From: Leptolyngbya sp. SIO4C5
Lineage (GTDB): Bacteria > Cyanobacteriota > Cyanobacteriia > Phormidesmidales > Phormidesmidaceae
Reading direction: 5' to 3'
NCBI GenBank assembly: GCA_010671965.1
Contig: JAAHIC010000024.1
Location: 1-15,587, forward strand
Length of the DNA: 15,587 nt
Made by a program: the position numbers and the translations under genes. The notes beneath the pieces are model-generated. The model saw nothing but the letters and a program-made list of their open reading frames with translations. It had not been told where the DNA came from and ran no database searches. This document shows positions 4,771 through 14,001 of the stretch, one piece after another; within the stretch, counting starts at the first letter, position 1, and each line of letters starts with the position of its first letter.

Positions 4771-7101
4771 ATGTCTGAACTTCCTCCGCGCCAAAAAATC
4801 GCCATTCTCGGCGGCGGCATGGCCTCTTTGACCACTGCTTATGAGCTGACAAGCCAGCCTGGCTGGGACAGCCTCTACGAGATTACGGTTTATCAAATGG
4901 GCTGGCGGCTAGGCGGTAAAGGCGCTAGCGGTCGCAATTTGCAGACCCATGCCGATGCGCCTGAACCCACCTATCGGATTGAAGAACACGGCCTGCATAT
5001 CTTTTTCGGCTTTTATGAAAATGCCTTCCGCATCCTGCAGCAGTGCTATGCCGAGATGGGCGGCAACGGGCCATTGGCGACGGTTGAAGATGCTTTTAAG
5101 CCCCACGATTTAATTGTGCTGCAGGAATATGTCAACGCCCAGTGGCAGCCGATTGCGCTAAATTTTCCACCTAATAATCTGCGGCCCTGGACAGGGGGCG
5201 GCAACTTTTCGCTGTGGCAGCATTTTTGCACCACCATTCGCTTTGTGCTGCAGCTATTTGTCGAGTACCGCCAAATTCAGCGATCGCCCCAAACGCCTGA
5301 GACAGCTACCCCACCGTTTCTCGAAACCCTAATTGAGCAGTTTGAGATTGGCCGCGAAGTTTTAGAGCTAGCTTTTGACGGCGTGTTTTTACATTTGCCA
5401 GAGCAACTGCTGCGATCGCTGCTGCAGGAGCCTCAGCGCTGGCAGGCTTGGCTCAGCAGTGCTGCCGAAAGAATAGATAAGACACTAAAGCACTGGGATG
5501 TTGGCGCAGAAGGGACGTTTCTGCATCTAGCGCTGCAGCTAGCCGAGGCCCTGCCGGAAAATCCCAGCTTTCACCGCCGCGAACACCACAGCCTGCTAGT
5601 TCAGCTATTGGAGCGCTTTGGCGATCGCTTTAGTCTCCGCTGCGCCACCGATTCAGATCAGATGCACGAAGGCCACTGGCGCATTGCCCTGATTGATATT
5701 GCTTTAGCCAATCTACGGGGACTGCTGGCTGACGGCATTGTCTATCACGGTTCCCTGGCAGCGATCGACCACCTTGATTACCGAGAATGGCTGCTGCATC
5801 ACGGCCTGCGCCCTAGCAGTTTGCAGTCGGCCTTTGTTCGCGTACTTTATGACTTGGTCTATGCCTTTCCCGGCGGCGATATTACCCAGCCGCGACTGGC
5901 GGCTGGGGTGGCGGTGCGCATCCTGATTACCGTCATCTTTCAGTACAACGGGGCGGTGATGTGGAAGATGCAGGGGGGCATGGGAGATGTCGTCTTCACG
6001 CCGCTCTATACGGTGCTGCAGCGGCGGGGCGTCAAGTTTGAGTTTTTCCAGCGAGTGCGGCATTTGCATCTGAATGCAGAAAAGACGGCGATCGCCCGTA
6101 TTTCACTGGGGCGTCAGGCACAGCTCAAGCATCCCGATCGCGGCTACGAACCGCTGATCTCGGTTAAGGGTATGCGGTGCTGGCCCAGCGAGCCGCACTA
6201 CGATCAACTGGTTGAAGGGGAAGAACTAAAGCAGCAAGGCATTAACCTAGAGTCCTACTGGTCACCTTGGAAACAGCGAGAAACGCCGGTTGAGCTAGAA
6301 GCGGGCCAAGACTTTGATCTAGTGCTGCTAGGCATTTCGCTGGCGGCGCTGCCGGATATCTGTCAGGAACTGGTTGCCGCTAGTTCGAGCTGGAAAACTT
6401 TGCTTACAGACACCCAAGCCAAAACTGTGCCGACTCAGGGGGGACAGCTCTGGCTAAAATCGACGCTGCCGCAGCTTGGCTGGCTGCTGGCGAGTCCGGT
6501 TGTTGGGGCCTATGTGGAGCCGCTGGATACCTACGCCGACATGAGCGATCTGCTGCCGAAAGAAAACTGGCCAGCGGCCCACTATCCGCACTCTATTGCC
6601 TACTTCACGGGGGTTATTGCCGATCCGGGGATTCCCCCTGCTGAGGCATATGATTTTCCGGCTCAGGCTCAGGCGACAGTCGATGCGCGATCGCTCCACT
6701 TCTTGACCAACGATATTGGCTACCTGTGGCCGCTGGGAACCGCTGCTGGCGAGCCGCGATCCCTGGAGGCCAACCTGCTGGTCGATCTAGATGACGGGGA
6801 AGGCTTAGCCGAACGCTTTCAGTCTCAATACTGGCGAATCAACATTTTCCCTACAGAGCGCTATGTGCTCTCTTTACCAGGGACGCTGGCGCAGCGGTTA
6901 AAAGCCGATGAATCCGGCTTTAGCAATCTCTATTTGGCCGGTGACTGGATCAACAATGGCTATAACGCTAGCTGTATTGAAGCAACCGTCATGTCTAGTA
7001 TGCAAGCAGCCAGAGCTATCCTGAAGCAGCAATTCAATTCGAGTTACGGAAAACAAATTATTGGTGAATGGGACTCCTGGATGTTTGGAAAATATGCGTA
7101 A
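4771..7101 (+). CDS. FAD-dependent desaturase-like oxidoreductase (carotenoid desaturase/amine oxidase superfamily)
   Basis: This is a predicted FAD/NAD(P)-binding oxidoreductase resembling phytoene desaturase relatives (COG3349-like). The N-terminal Rossmann nucleotide-binding motif is KIAILGGGMASLTTAYEL (glycines at residues 14-16), followed by GWRLGGKGASGRN and the segment EEHGLHIFFGFYENAFRI, which matches the HGxHxFFG region of carotene desaturases. The C-terminal FAD-contact motif is YLAGDWINNGYNASCIEA (residues 721-738). At 776 residues it is much longer than the usual 450-650; the extra length is a middle insert of roughly 200 residues, and no transmembrane span is obvious. No strong ribosome site precedes the ATG. 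It lies downstream of the decarboxylase-fold gene and may act on the same substrate. Flavin-dependent oxidation or desaturation is likely; carotenoid specificity is not shown. Confidence 0.8.
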   Translation: MSELPPRQKIAILGGGMASLTTAYELTSQPGWDSLYEITVYQMGWRLGGKGASGRNLQTHADAPEPTYRIEEHGLHIFFGFYENAFRILQQCYAEMGGNGPLATVEDAFKPHDLIVLQEYVNAQWQPIALNFPPNNLRPWTGGGNFSLWQHFCTTIRFVLQLFVEYRQIQRSPQTPETATPPFLETLIEQFEIGREVLELAFDGVFLHLPEQLLRSLLQEPQRWQAWLSSAAERIDKTLKHWDVGAEGTFLHLALQLAEALPENPSFHRREHHSLLVQLLERFGDRFSLRCATDSDQMHEGHWRIALIDIALANLRGLLADGIVYHGSLAAIDHLDYREWLLHHGLRPSSLQSAFVRVLYDLVYAFPGGDITQPRLAAGVAVRILITVIFQYNGAVMWKMQGGMGDVVFTPLYTVLQRRGVKFEFFQRVRHLHLNAEKTAIARISLGRQAQLKHPDRGYEPLISVKGMRCWPSEPHYDQLVEGEELKQQGINLESYWSPWKQRETPVELEAGQDFDLVLLGISLAALPDICQELVAASSSWKTLLTDTQAKTVPTQGGQLWLKSTLPQLGWLLASPVVGAYVEPLDTYADMSDLLPKENWPAAHYPHSIAYFTGVIADPGIPPAEAYDFPAQAQATVDARSLHFLTNDIGYLWPLGTAAGEPRSLEANLLVDLDDGEGLAERFQSQYWRINIFPTERYVLSLPGTLAQRLKADESGFSNLYLAGDWINNGYNASCIEATVMSSMQAARAILKQQFNSSYGKQIIGEWDSWMFGKYA

Positions 7102-7208
7102 ATATTGATCGAAGCTGTAGTTTGTCGAAAATAGTAACGGCTTAATTCAGGGTGGGCATTTATCCAAATGTTGCGGTGATTGGCTCTCGGTCTTGGCTCT
7201 TTTGTCTG

Positions 7209-7239
7209 TGTAGCCGATGACAAAAGCTACAGCTTTTTT
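7209..7239 (+). terminator. Possible intrinsic terminator after the oxidoreductase gene
   Basis: TGTAGC at 7209-7214 pairs with GCTACA at 7226-7231, and is followed by GC and a run of six T at 7234-7239. An alternative compact hairpin, AAAAGC-TACA-GCTTTT (7222-7237), overlaps it. It lies about 108 bp past the oxidoreductase stop and 56 bp before the kinase-cyclase start, so it would separate the two transcription units. The stem is short, hence moderate confidence. Confidence 0.45.
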
Positions 7240-7294
7240 GCCCAGGTCACGCTTCAATTCAATTAGTCTCTAGCGCCCTCTTCTAAGTACCTTC

Positions 7295-10200
7295 ATGATT
7301 GTGCTGCCGGGCTACGATATTTCAGAGATTATCAATCGTGGAACTCGGATTGACGTTTACCGAGGGCTGCGCCAGGCCGATCAGCAGCCGATTGTGGCTA
7401 AAGTGCTTAAGGCTCAGTATCCCCAACTGCAGGATATTGCCAAGCTGCGGCACGAATATCAGCTAACTAATTCGCTAGCGATCGCCGGTGTTGTCAAGTC
7501 CTATACCCTGGAAAAATATCACAATGGCCTAGCCCTGATCCTAGAAGCGTTCGGTCATGAATCGCTGCGACAGGTGATGCAGCGTCAGCGGTTTACGCTG
7601 GCCGAATTTTTGGAGATTGCCATTCAGCTAGCGGACATCTTGGGGCAGCTCCATCAGCAGGGCATCATTCACAAAGATATCAAGCCAGCCAATATTATTT
7701 TCGATATTTCGGCGAAGACGGTCAAAATTACTGACTTTGGCATTTCTTCACTGCTGTCTCAGGAAACTCAGGCTCACAGCAGTCCCCGCGAGTTTCAGGG
7801 CACGCTGGCCTATATGTCACCGGAACAAACCGGGCGCATGAACCGCTCCATCGACTATCGCACCGATCTCTATTCCCTAGGTGTCAGCTTTTATGAAATT
7901 CTCACCGGACAGTTGCCGTTTGATGCCCGCGATCCAATGGAAATTGTTCATGCTCATATTGCCAAAACGCCGCTGCCGCCTCACGAGCTGCGGGCTGAGG
8001 TTCCGCCAGCTGTGGCAGCAATTATCTTGAAGCTGCTGGCGAAAACCGCAGAAAATCGCTATCAAAATGCTTTTGGTTTGAAAGCCGATCTAGAGCGCTG
8101 TCTAACAGATTGGCAACAGACAGGTCAAATAGAGCTTTTTACTTTGGGGCAGCAGGACTACTCTGGCAAGCTGCAAATTTCTCAAAAGCTCTATGGTCGT
8201 GAAGCTGAGGTGCAAACCTTACTGGCCGCTTTCGATCGCATCACTCAGACGACCCAGCAGGCGGAACTCGTTCTGGTCTCTGGCTACTCTGGCATTGGCA
8301 AGTCTGCTTTGGTGAACGAAATCTACAAGCCAGTGACACAGCAGCGGGGCTATTTTATTGCTGGCAAGTGCGATCCGCTGCAGCGCAATATGCCTTATGC
8401 CCCTTTTCGGCAGGCTTTTCAAGAACTGGTAGCGCAGCTTTTAGCCGAAGATATTTATCAGCTTTCCCACTGGCAGGCGCAGCTATTGTCAATGCTGGGT
8501 GAACAGGCCCAGGTGATTATTGATGTCATTCCGGATGTGGAGCTGATTATCGGCCCCCAAGCGCCCGTGCCAGAACTCAGCCCCGTTGAGGCCCAGACCC
8601 GCTTCAACCAGGTCTTCATAGAGTTTGTGCAGGCGTTTACCCAGGGCAGCCAGCCGCTAGTGCTGTTTATTGACGATTTACAGTGGGCGGATGCGACCTC
8701 ACTCAATCTGCTACAGCTTTTGGCAACGACGCTGCAGCCTGGACGCCTGTTGCTGATGGGAGCCTATCGCAATCATGAAGTTGAGGCGGGACATCCACTG
8801 CGAGAGGCGATCGCAACTATCCAGCAGCAGGGCGGCTCGATTCATCAGCTTGAAGTCGGCCCATTACTTGCCACCCAGATCGCCAATTTGCTAGCCGATA
8901 CGTTTGTAAATAATACGCCCACCGAAATCCAGCCCCTAGCCGCCCAGCTTTGCGCTCAAACCCAGGGAAATCCCTTTTTTTTGAGACAGCTCCTGCAATC
9001 TCTGGCCCAGCAACAGCACCTCAAATTTGACTTTGCCCAAGGGCGGTGGCAGTGGAATATTAGAGACATCAGAGCCTTAGGCCAAGTCGATTTAAGCGTT
9101 GCCGATCTGCTGGCGGCTAACATTGGACGCCTGCCGGCGGCGACTCAAACGGTGCTGAAGCTAGCCGCTTGCCTGGGAAATCAGTTTGACCTATCAACGC
9201 TGGCACTCATTTGTCAGCAATCGCCCCTGACGCTGGCCCAAAATCTTTGGCCCAGCCTACAGCAGGGACTGGTCTTGCCGCTCAGCGGTGAATATCAGCG
9301 TTCTTTAGCTCTAGAAGAAGAAGATTTAGAACAGTTTGCGCTCGAAGAGACGATTTGGGAATATCGCTTTCTCCACGACCGAGTCCATCAGACCGTTTAC
9401 CAATTGCTCTCAGCGCAGCAGCAACAGGAAACTCACCTTAAAATTGGCCGTCTTCTACTGCAGCAGACATCTCCCTGCAAGCAACAGGAGAAAATATTTG
9501 ATATTGTCAATCAGCTCAATATCGGCTCCGCCGCCATTGCCGACCTAGCGGAGCGTCTGACGCTAGCTCAGCTCAACCTAGCCGCTAACCACAAAGCCAA
9601 ACGAGCTGCTGCTTTTGAATCTGCCCGTCGCTATGCGCAAGTCGGAATTGAGCTCCTGGGAGAAACCCTTTGGCAAAGCCATTACAGTCTGGCCCTAGAT
9701 CTGCATATAGAAGCGGCAGAAACCGCCTATTTTGTAGGCGCTCTAGCCGATAGCCAGGATTGGATACAGCGAGTTTTAACGCACGGGGTGACGCTGATTG
9801 ACCGCGTCAAAGCCTATGAAATTCAAATTCGGGTTTTAATTGCTCAAAAGCAGCTTGTAGAAGCTGTGCAGCTGGGCTTATCTACCCTGAAGCTGCTGCA
9901 CATCAATCTGCCAGAAACGCCGACCGAAGCTCAGACAGGGCAGGCTCTGATGGCGACGGCTGAGCTGATTGCCCGCCAAACCATTCAGCGACTAGGGCGG
10001 CTGCCCCGGATGAGTGAACCCCGCGCTCTGGCAGCCACTCAAATTTTGGGCGCGATTTCAGCAGCGGCCTACGTTACCAACCCCCAGCTATTTGCGCTAC
10101 TCCAGACCCAAATTATTCAGCTCTCGGTTGAGTATGGTAATGCGCCGCAGTCTGTTTTAGCCTATTCCAACTACGGTTTACTGCTGTGCGGCCTGCTCAA

Positions 10201-12688
10201 TCAGATTGAAGCTGGTTATCAATTAGGGCAGGTTGTTTTAGACTTGCTGGCTCAGTTTCCGTCAAAGGAGCTATCCGCCAAAATTATCTTTATGGTGGCT
10301 AACTTCATCAATCCCTGGAAGTTTCATCTGCGGGAAAGTCTGCCCAATCTACGCTCTAGCATTGATACCGGCCTAGAGGCAGGTGATTTGGAATATGCCA
10401 CCTGGGGTTACTGGCGCGTTGTCCATTTTTCCTACCTGACAGGTGAACGGCTAAACGAGCTAGAGGCCCGGTTAGAAAACGCCTGCGCGGCTGTAAAGCG
10501 CCTAAAGCAGGAGGCCCAGCTCAATCTAATTCAGCTACAGGCTCAAGTGGTGGCGAATTGGCGGGGCAAGAGCGCTAATCCGGTACGCTTAGTCGGTGCT
10601 TACTACGATGAAGCGGCCTGCCTTAGTCAGTATGGGGCTACAGGTAATATTTTGGGCTTCTATGAACTGCATTTGCACCAGCTCATATTGCACTATGGGT
10701 TTAAGCAATACGAAGCAGCTCTAGAACATGCCGAGGCGGCAGCCAGCTATGTCATGGGCGTCCCTGCCGCTGTTGAGGTAGCGCTGCTATATTTCTATGA
10801 CTCACTGACACGGTTGGCGCTGCTGTCGGCTGAGATGGATCGGGAGCATGGGGACTGGCTCGGCCAAGTGGCGGCAAATCAGACGAAGCTCAGCCACTGG
10901 GCTAGCTATGCGCCGATAAACTACCAGCATAAATATGACCTCGTTGCTGCTGAACTGGCCAAGGTGAGGGGCGAGGTGCAGCAAGCAATGGCGCTGTACG
11001 ATGTGGCTATCGAGGGTGCCAAAAGAGCCGCCTATCTGCAGGAGGAAGCGCTTGCCTGTGAGCTGACTGGCGAATTCTATCTCAGCCTCAAGCATGACCG
11101 CATTGCTAGAGCCTATCTGCTAGACGCTTTCTACGCCTATCTTCGCTGGGATGCTAAGGCTAAGCTGACCGATTTGGAACAGCGCTACCCGATGTGGCTG
11201 AGCCAGTCTGCGCCAGAACCGCGATCGCTCTCTTCTAACGGCTTTACCACCACTACTACCTCTTCCAGCAGCAAGAGCCTGTCGTTAGACATGGTTTCTA
11301 TTGTCAAAGCTTCGCAAACGATTGCTGAAGAGATTGTCTTAGACAGTTTGCTAGCGCGTCTGATGCGAATTCTGATTGAAAATGCCGGGGCAGAAGTGGG
11401 CTACCTGATTTTGCACCAGGAGGATGACTGGACGATTCAGGCGGAGGGCCAGGTCAACTCATCTCAGGTTCAGGTGCTGCAGTCAATTGCTCTCACAGAT
11501 GAGCGGGCGCGATCGCGCTTGGCGATCGCCGTCATCAACTATGTCATTCGCACCCAGGAGAGCGTGGTTCTCAGCGATGCCGCCTCTGACAGCCGCTTTG
11601 CTAGCGATGTCTATATTCAGCAGCGGCAGCCCCAGTCTGTTTTGTGTGCCCCTTTGGCCTATCGGGGACGGCTCAGCGGCGTCATTTATTTAGAAAATAA
11701 CTTAGCCACAGATGCCTTCACCTTCGATCGCTTAGAAACCCTCAATCTGCTAGCGGCTCAGGCCGCCATTTCAATCGAAAATGCTTTGCTCTACCGCCAG
11801 CAAAAAAAGCTCAACCAAGATCTGGCTATTCTCAATCAGAATTTAACGGCGCTAAATCAGGCCTATGAGCGCTTTATTCCCCGGCAGTTTTTGCAATTGC
11901 TCAACAAGCGCAGCATCGTCGATGTCAAGCTAGGAGATCAGGTGCAGCGAGAAATGTCGGTGCTCTTTGCCGATATTCGGGCGTTTACGGCCATTTCTGA
12001 GCAGATGACACCCGCAGAAAATTTTCGCTTTATTAATACGTTTCTCTCACGCATGGAACCAGCGATCGCCGAGCATGGTGGCTTCGTCGATAAGTACATC
12101 GGCGACGCCATCATGGCCCTGTTTGACGGCACGGCTGACAATGCGCTGCGAGCCGCCATCACGATGCTGCGAATTTTAGCCGACTTCAACCAGCAGCAGC
12201 GCCTGAGAAACCAGCCCTCCATTCGCTTAGGCATTGGCATCAACACAGGTACGCTGATGCTAGGCACAGTCGGTGGTAACAGCCGCATGGACAGTACTGT
12301 AATTAGCGATGCGGTCAATGTCGCCTCCCGGATCGAACAGCTGACCAAAGAATATGGGGCGGCGCTGCTCATTTCGCAGCACACCTTCATGCAGCTAGAC
12401 GACCCCAATCGCTATGCTCTCCGACTGGTGGGTCATACTACCGTGCGCGGCAGAATCTCAGCCCTGAGCGTGTATGAAGTTTTCGATGCCGACCCTATTC
12501 AGGTCTTGCGGGCAAAAAACGCGACGCGCAGTTTATTTGAACAGTCTCTCGTGCAATATGCTGAAGCAAACTGGCAGACAGCGGCCCAGGGATTTGAGTC
12601 CTGTCTCCATCAAAACCCTGCCGATCAGATTGCGCAGCTTTATCTAGATCGCTGCCAGCAGCGACTAAACCATCAAGGCAACTCATAG
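7295..12688 (+). CDS. Multidomain Ser/Thr kinase - AAA ATPase - GAF - class III adenylate cyclase
   Basis: This 1797-residue signalling protein joins four modules. First, a Ser/Thr kinase domain (about 7-270) with Lys36, catalytic Asp128 in HKDIKPAN and Asp147 in DFG; its glycine loop is degenerate (NRGTRIDVYRG). Second, a predicted-ATPase domain (about 290-560) with Walker A GYSGIGKS at 330-337 and Walker B LVLFIDDLQWAD ending in D460-D461, followed by a long helical, TPR-like region to about 1320. Third, a GAF sensor domain (about 1333-1500) and a helical linker. Fourth, a cyclase domain (about 1554-1730) with metal aspartates D1560 and D1604, purine-selecting K1600 and T1668, and N1675/R1679. 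The Lys/Thr pair is that of class IIIb adenylate cyclases such as Anabaena CyaB1. A TPR-like tail ends the protein. Similar cyanobacterial kinases often end in a histidine kinase instead. No transmembrane span is evident. The GAF ligand is unknown. Confidence 0.92.
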   Translation: MIVLPGYDISEIINRGTRIDVYRGLRQADQQPIVAKVLKAQYPQLQDIAKLRHEYQLTNSLAIAGVVKSYTLEKYHNGLALILEAFGHESLRQVMQRQRFTLAEFLEIAIQLADILGQLHQQGIIHKDIKPANIIFDISAKTVKITDFGISSLLSQETQAHSSPREFQGTLAYMSPEQTGRMNRSIDYRTDLYSLGVSFYEILTGQLPFDARDPMEIVHAHIAKTPLPPHELRAEVPPAVAAIILKLLAKTAENRYQNAFGLKADLERCLTDWQQTGQIELFTLGQQDYSGKLQISQKLYGREAEVQTLLAAFDRITQTTQQAELVLVSGYSGIGKSALVNEIYKPVTQQRGYFIAGKCDPLQRNMPYAPFRQAFQELVAQLLAEDIYQLSHWQAQLLSMLGEQAQVIIDVIPDVELIIGPQAPVPELSPVEAQTRFNQVFIEFVQAFTQGSQPLVLFIDDLQWADATSLNLLQLLATTLQPGRLLLMGAYRNHEVEAGHPLREAIATIQQQGGSIHQLEVGPLLATQIANLLADTFVNNTPTEIQPLAAQLCAQTQGNPFFLRQLLQSLAQQQHLKFDFAQGRWQWNIRDIRALGQVDLSVADLLAANIGRLPAATQTVLKLAACLGNQFDLSTLALICQQSPLTLAQNLWPSLQQGLVLPLSGEYQRSLALEEEDLEQFALEETIWEYRFLHDRVHQTVYQLLSAQQQQETHLKIGRLLLQQTSPCKQQEKIFDIVNQLNIGSAAIADLAERLTLAQLNLAANHKAKRAAAFESARRYAQVGIELLGETLWQSHYSLALDLHIEAAETAYFVGALADSQDWIQRVLTHGVTLIDRVKAYEIQIRVLIAQKQLVEAVQLGLSTLKLLHINLPETPTEAQTGQALMATAELIARQTIQRLGRLPRMSEPRALAATQILGAISAAAYVTNPQLFALLQTQIIQLSVEYGNAPQSVLAYSNYGLLLCGLLNQIEAGYQLGQVVLDLLAQFPSKELSAKIIFMVANFINPWKFHLRESLPNLRSSIDTGLEAGDLEYATWGYWRVVHFSYLTGERLNELEARLENACAAVKRLKQEAQLNLIQLQAQVVANWRGKSANPVRLVGAYYDEAACLSQYGATGNILGFYELHLHQLILHYGFKQYEAALEHAEAAASYVMGVPAAVEVALLYFYDSLTRLALLSAEMDREHGDWLGQVAANQTKLSHWASYAPINYQHKYDLVAAELAKVRGEVQQAMALYDVAIEGAKRAAYLQEEALACELTGEFYLSLKHDRIARAYLLDAFYAYLRWDAKAKLTDLEQRYPMWLSQSAPEPRSLSSNGFTTTTTSSSSKSLSLDMVSIVKASQTIAEEIVLDSLLARLMRILIENAGAEVGYLILHQEDDWTIQAEGQVNSSQVQVLQSIALTDERARSRLAIAVINYVIRTQESVVLSDAASDSRFASDVYIQQRQPQSVLCAPLAYRGRLSGVIYLENNLATDAFTFDRLETLNLLAAQAAISIENALLYRQQKKLNQDLAILNQNLTALNQAYERFIPRQFLQLLNKRSIVDVKLGDQVQREMSVLFADIRAFTAISEQMTPAENFRFINTFLSRMEPAIAEHGGFVDKYIGDAIMALFDGTADNALRAAITMLRILADFNQQQRLRNQPSIRLGIGINTGTLMLGTVGGNSRMDSTVISDAVNVASRIEQLTKEYGAALLISQHTFMQLDDPNRYALRLVGHTTVRGRISALSVYEVFDADPIQVLRAKNATRSLFEQSLVQYAEANWQTAAQGFESCLHQNPADQIAQLYLDRCQQRLNHQGNS

Positions 12689-12924
12689 ATTCAGCTAAGG
12701 CCCTTATACTGATAGGCTAAAGTTCATAAAATGAGCTATCGGGTCCAGGAATCAGTAGATCGATGATTTTGTCTGAATACACATTGTCGATTCTGCGAGG
12801 AACTGATAACTTACTTAACAATTCATTGCGAATATTTCGCTGGGCTAGATATCTTGCTAAGTTCTAGGCAAACACCTAGCGGGTGCCCGAACGCTCCAAT
12901 TGCAACGCAGGAATACGGATAACG
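12689..12924. other. Intergenic region upstream of the two-gene operon
   Basis: This 236-bp gap separates the kinase-cyclase stop from the chosen start of the next gene and presumably carries that operon's promoter. The only structure I see is a short hairpin, CTAGG at 12864-12868 with CCTAG at 12875-12879 around a six-base loop. There is no T-run, so it is not a convincing terminator. No good -35/-10 pair stands out and I find no small ORF with a ribosome site. Confidence 0.3.
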
Positions 12925-13986
12925 ATGACTCAGCGCGATAGCTCCAAGGCTCCTACCTTAGATACTCCAGAAATGCCCCCCTCGGCGGCGATGGGTGAGA
13001 TGGATGCGGCTAATCTGGTCGATGCCTATGCCGACGATCTGATGGGCGATCTCTTTGGTGATGTCGATCGCATTTTGGAGGGAGAAACTGAGCTAGCAGA
13101 TGACTATGCTGAGCCGGATGCGGAAACGACCTACGCCAATGAAGCGTTTTCAGGCGCTATTGTGCCGATTGGTGCTGGCCTAAAGCCCGCTCCCCCAACT
13201 CTGGCTTTCTCAGCGCTGTCACCTCCTGTAGCGGCTGCCTCCGCTGAAGCCGCTCCACCTCGCCGCTGGTTTGGTCGCCCTTTCGATCGCTTCTTTTTAG
13301 GCGCGGCCTGCATGTCTCTGGTGTTTACCCTGCTGTTGTGGCTGGTAGATAGCCAATACCGCAGCCGCCAGGGCACTGTCGCGCCTGAACTAGAGCTCAC
13401 CCCTGCTGAACTGCAAGCAGAAGCCGATCGCCAGTATTTAGAGTATTTAGAGCGATCGCTCAACGTGATTGAGCAACAGCAGGCTCAGGTCGCCACAGCC
13501 CCCAATGCGGCTCAGCTTCCCCCGGTCGCTCTGACGCCGCCGCCACCGGCAGGAACGCTGCCTCCCCTACCTGGTAGTGCTGCCACCTCGCCCCGGCCTA
13601 GCGTAATCGAGCGGGTCTACGTGCCGGTTTATCAACCACCCCAGACCTTGGCGACGGCACCCACAGTAACTCCTTTGCCACCGCGGCCAGCGCCAGCAGC
13701 CCCCGCTTCCCCCACTGCGCCGCCAGCTCCCGCGTCGCCAGCCGCTAGGCTGCCCCAGCCCGCTCAGACGGCCGCCGCTCCAGCCGTGACCCATCTGCTC
13801 GTCGGAATTTTAGAACTGGGCGATCGCTCTGCCGCTTTGTTTGAAATAGACGGAGCGCCCCAGCGCGTTTATTTGGGGCAGCCTATTGGCTCTAGCGGTT
13901 GGACCCTAGTGTCTGTAGCCAATCAAGAGGCGGTAATCCGTCGCAATGGGGATGTGCGTTCGGTACTCGTAGGGCAAAAATTTTAA
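12925..13986 (+). CDS. Proline-rich single-span membrane protein with GspC/PilP-like C-terminal domain
   Basis: I do not recognise a named family for this 353-residue protein. It has an acidic, probably cytoplasmic N-terminus (about 1-115), a transmembrane helix (about 123-143, FFLGAACMSLVFTLLLWLV), a short charged helical stretch (about 155-190), a long Pro/Ala-rich linker (about 195-285) and a compact C-terminal domain (about 289-353). The last, with VGILELGDRSAALFEIDG, VYLGQPI and VLVGQKF, resembles the beta-rich domain of type II secretion GspC and type IV pilus PilP, which bridge the inner membrane machine to the secretin. That comparison rests on the pattern only. I chose ATG 12925 (CAGGAA at 12908-12913) over an in-frame GTG at 12883. 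The next gene starts 15 bp after its stop, so the two form an operon. A periplasm-facing envelope role is inferred. Confidence 0.7.
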   Translation: MTQRDSSKAPTLDTPEMPPSAAMGEMDAANLVDAYADDLMGDLFGDVDRILEGETELADDYAEPDAETTYANEAFSGAIVPIGAGLKPAPPTLAFSALSPPVAAASAEAAPPRRWFGRPFDRFFLGAACMSLVFTLLLWLVDSQYRSRQGTVAPELELTPAELQAEADRQYLEYLERSLNVIEQQQAQVATAPNAAQLPPVALTPPPPAGTLPPLPGSAATSPRPSVIERVYVPVYQPPQTLATAPTVTPLPPRPAPAAPASPTAPPAPASPAARLPQPAQTAAAPAVTHLLVGILELGDRSAALFEIDGAPQRVYLGQPIGSSGWTLVSVANQEAVIRRNGDVRSVLVGQKF

Positions 13987-14001
13987 TTTCAGGAATGCAG
14001 C

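Noticed and set aside
5713..6069. A 118-codon minus-strand ORF inside the oxidoreductase gene
   Set aside because: It is wholly antisense to conserved oxidoreductase coding sequence and has no recognisable domain.
11938..12408. A 156-codon minus-strand ORF
   Set aside because: It is antisense to the cyclase domain, whose catalytic residues are intact on the plus strand. Its composition is that expected from the opposite strand of a GC-rich gene.
13567..13794. A Gly/Trp-rich 75-codon minus-strand ORF
   Set aside because: It is the antisense reading of the Pro/Ala-rich linker; proline codons read backwards give Gly and Trp.
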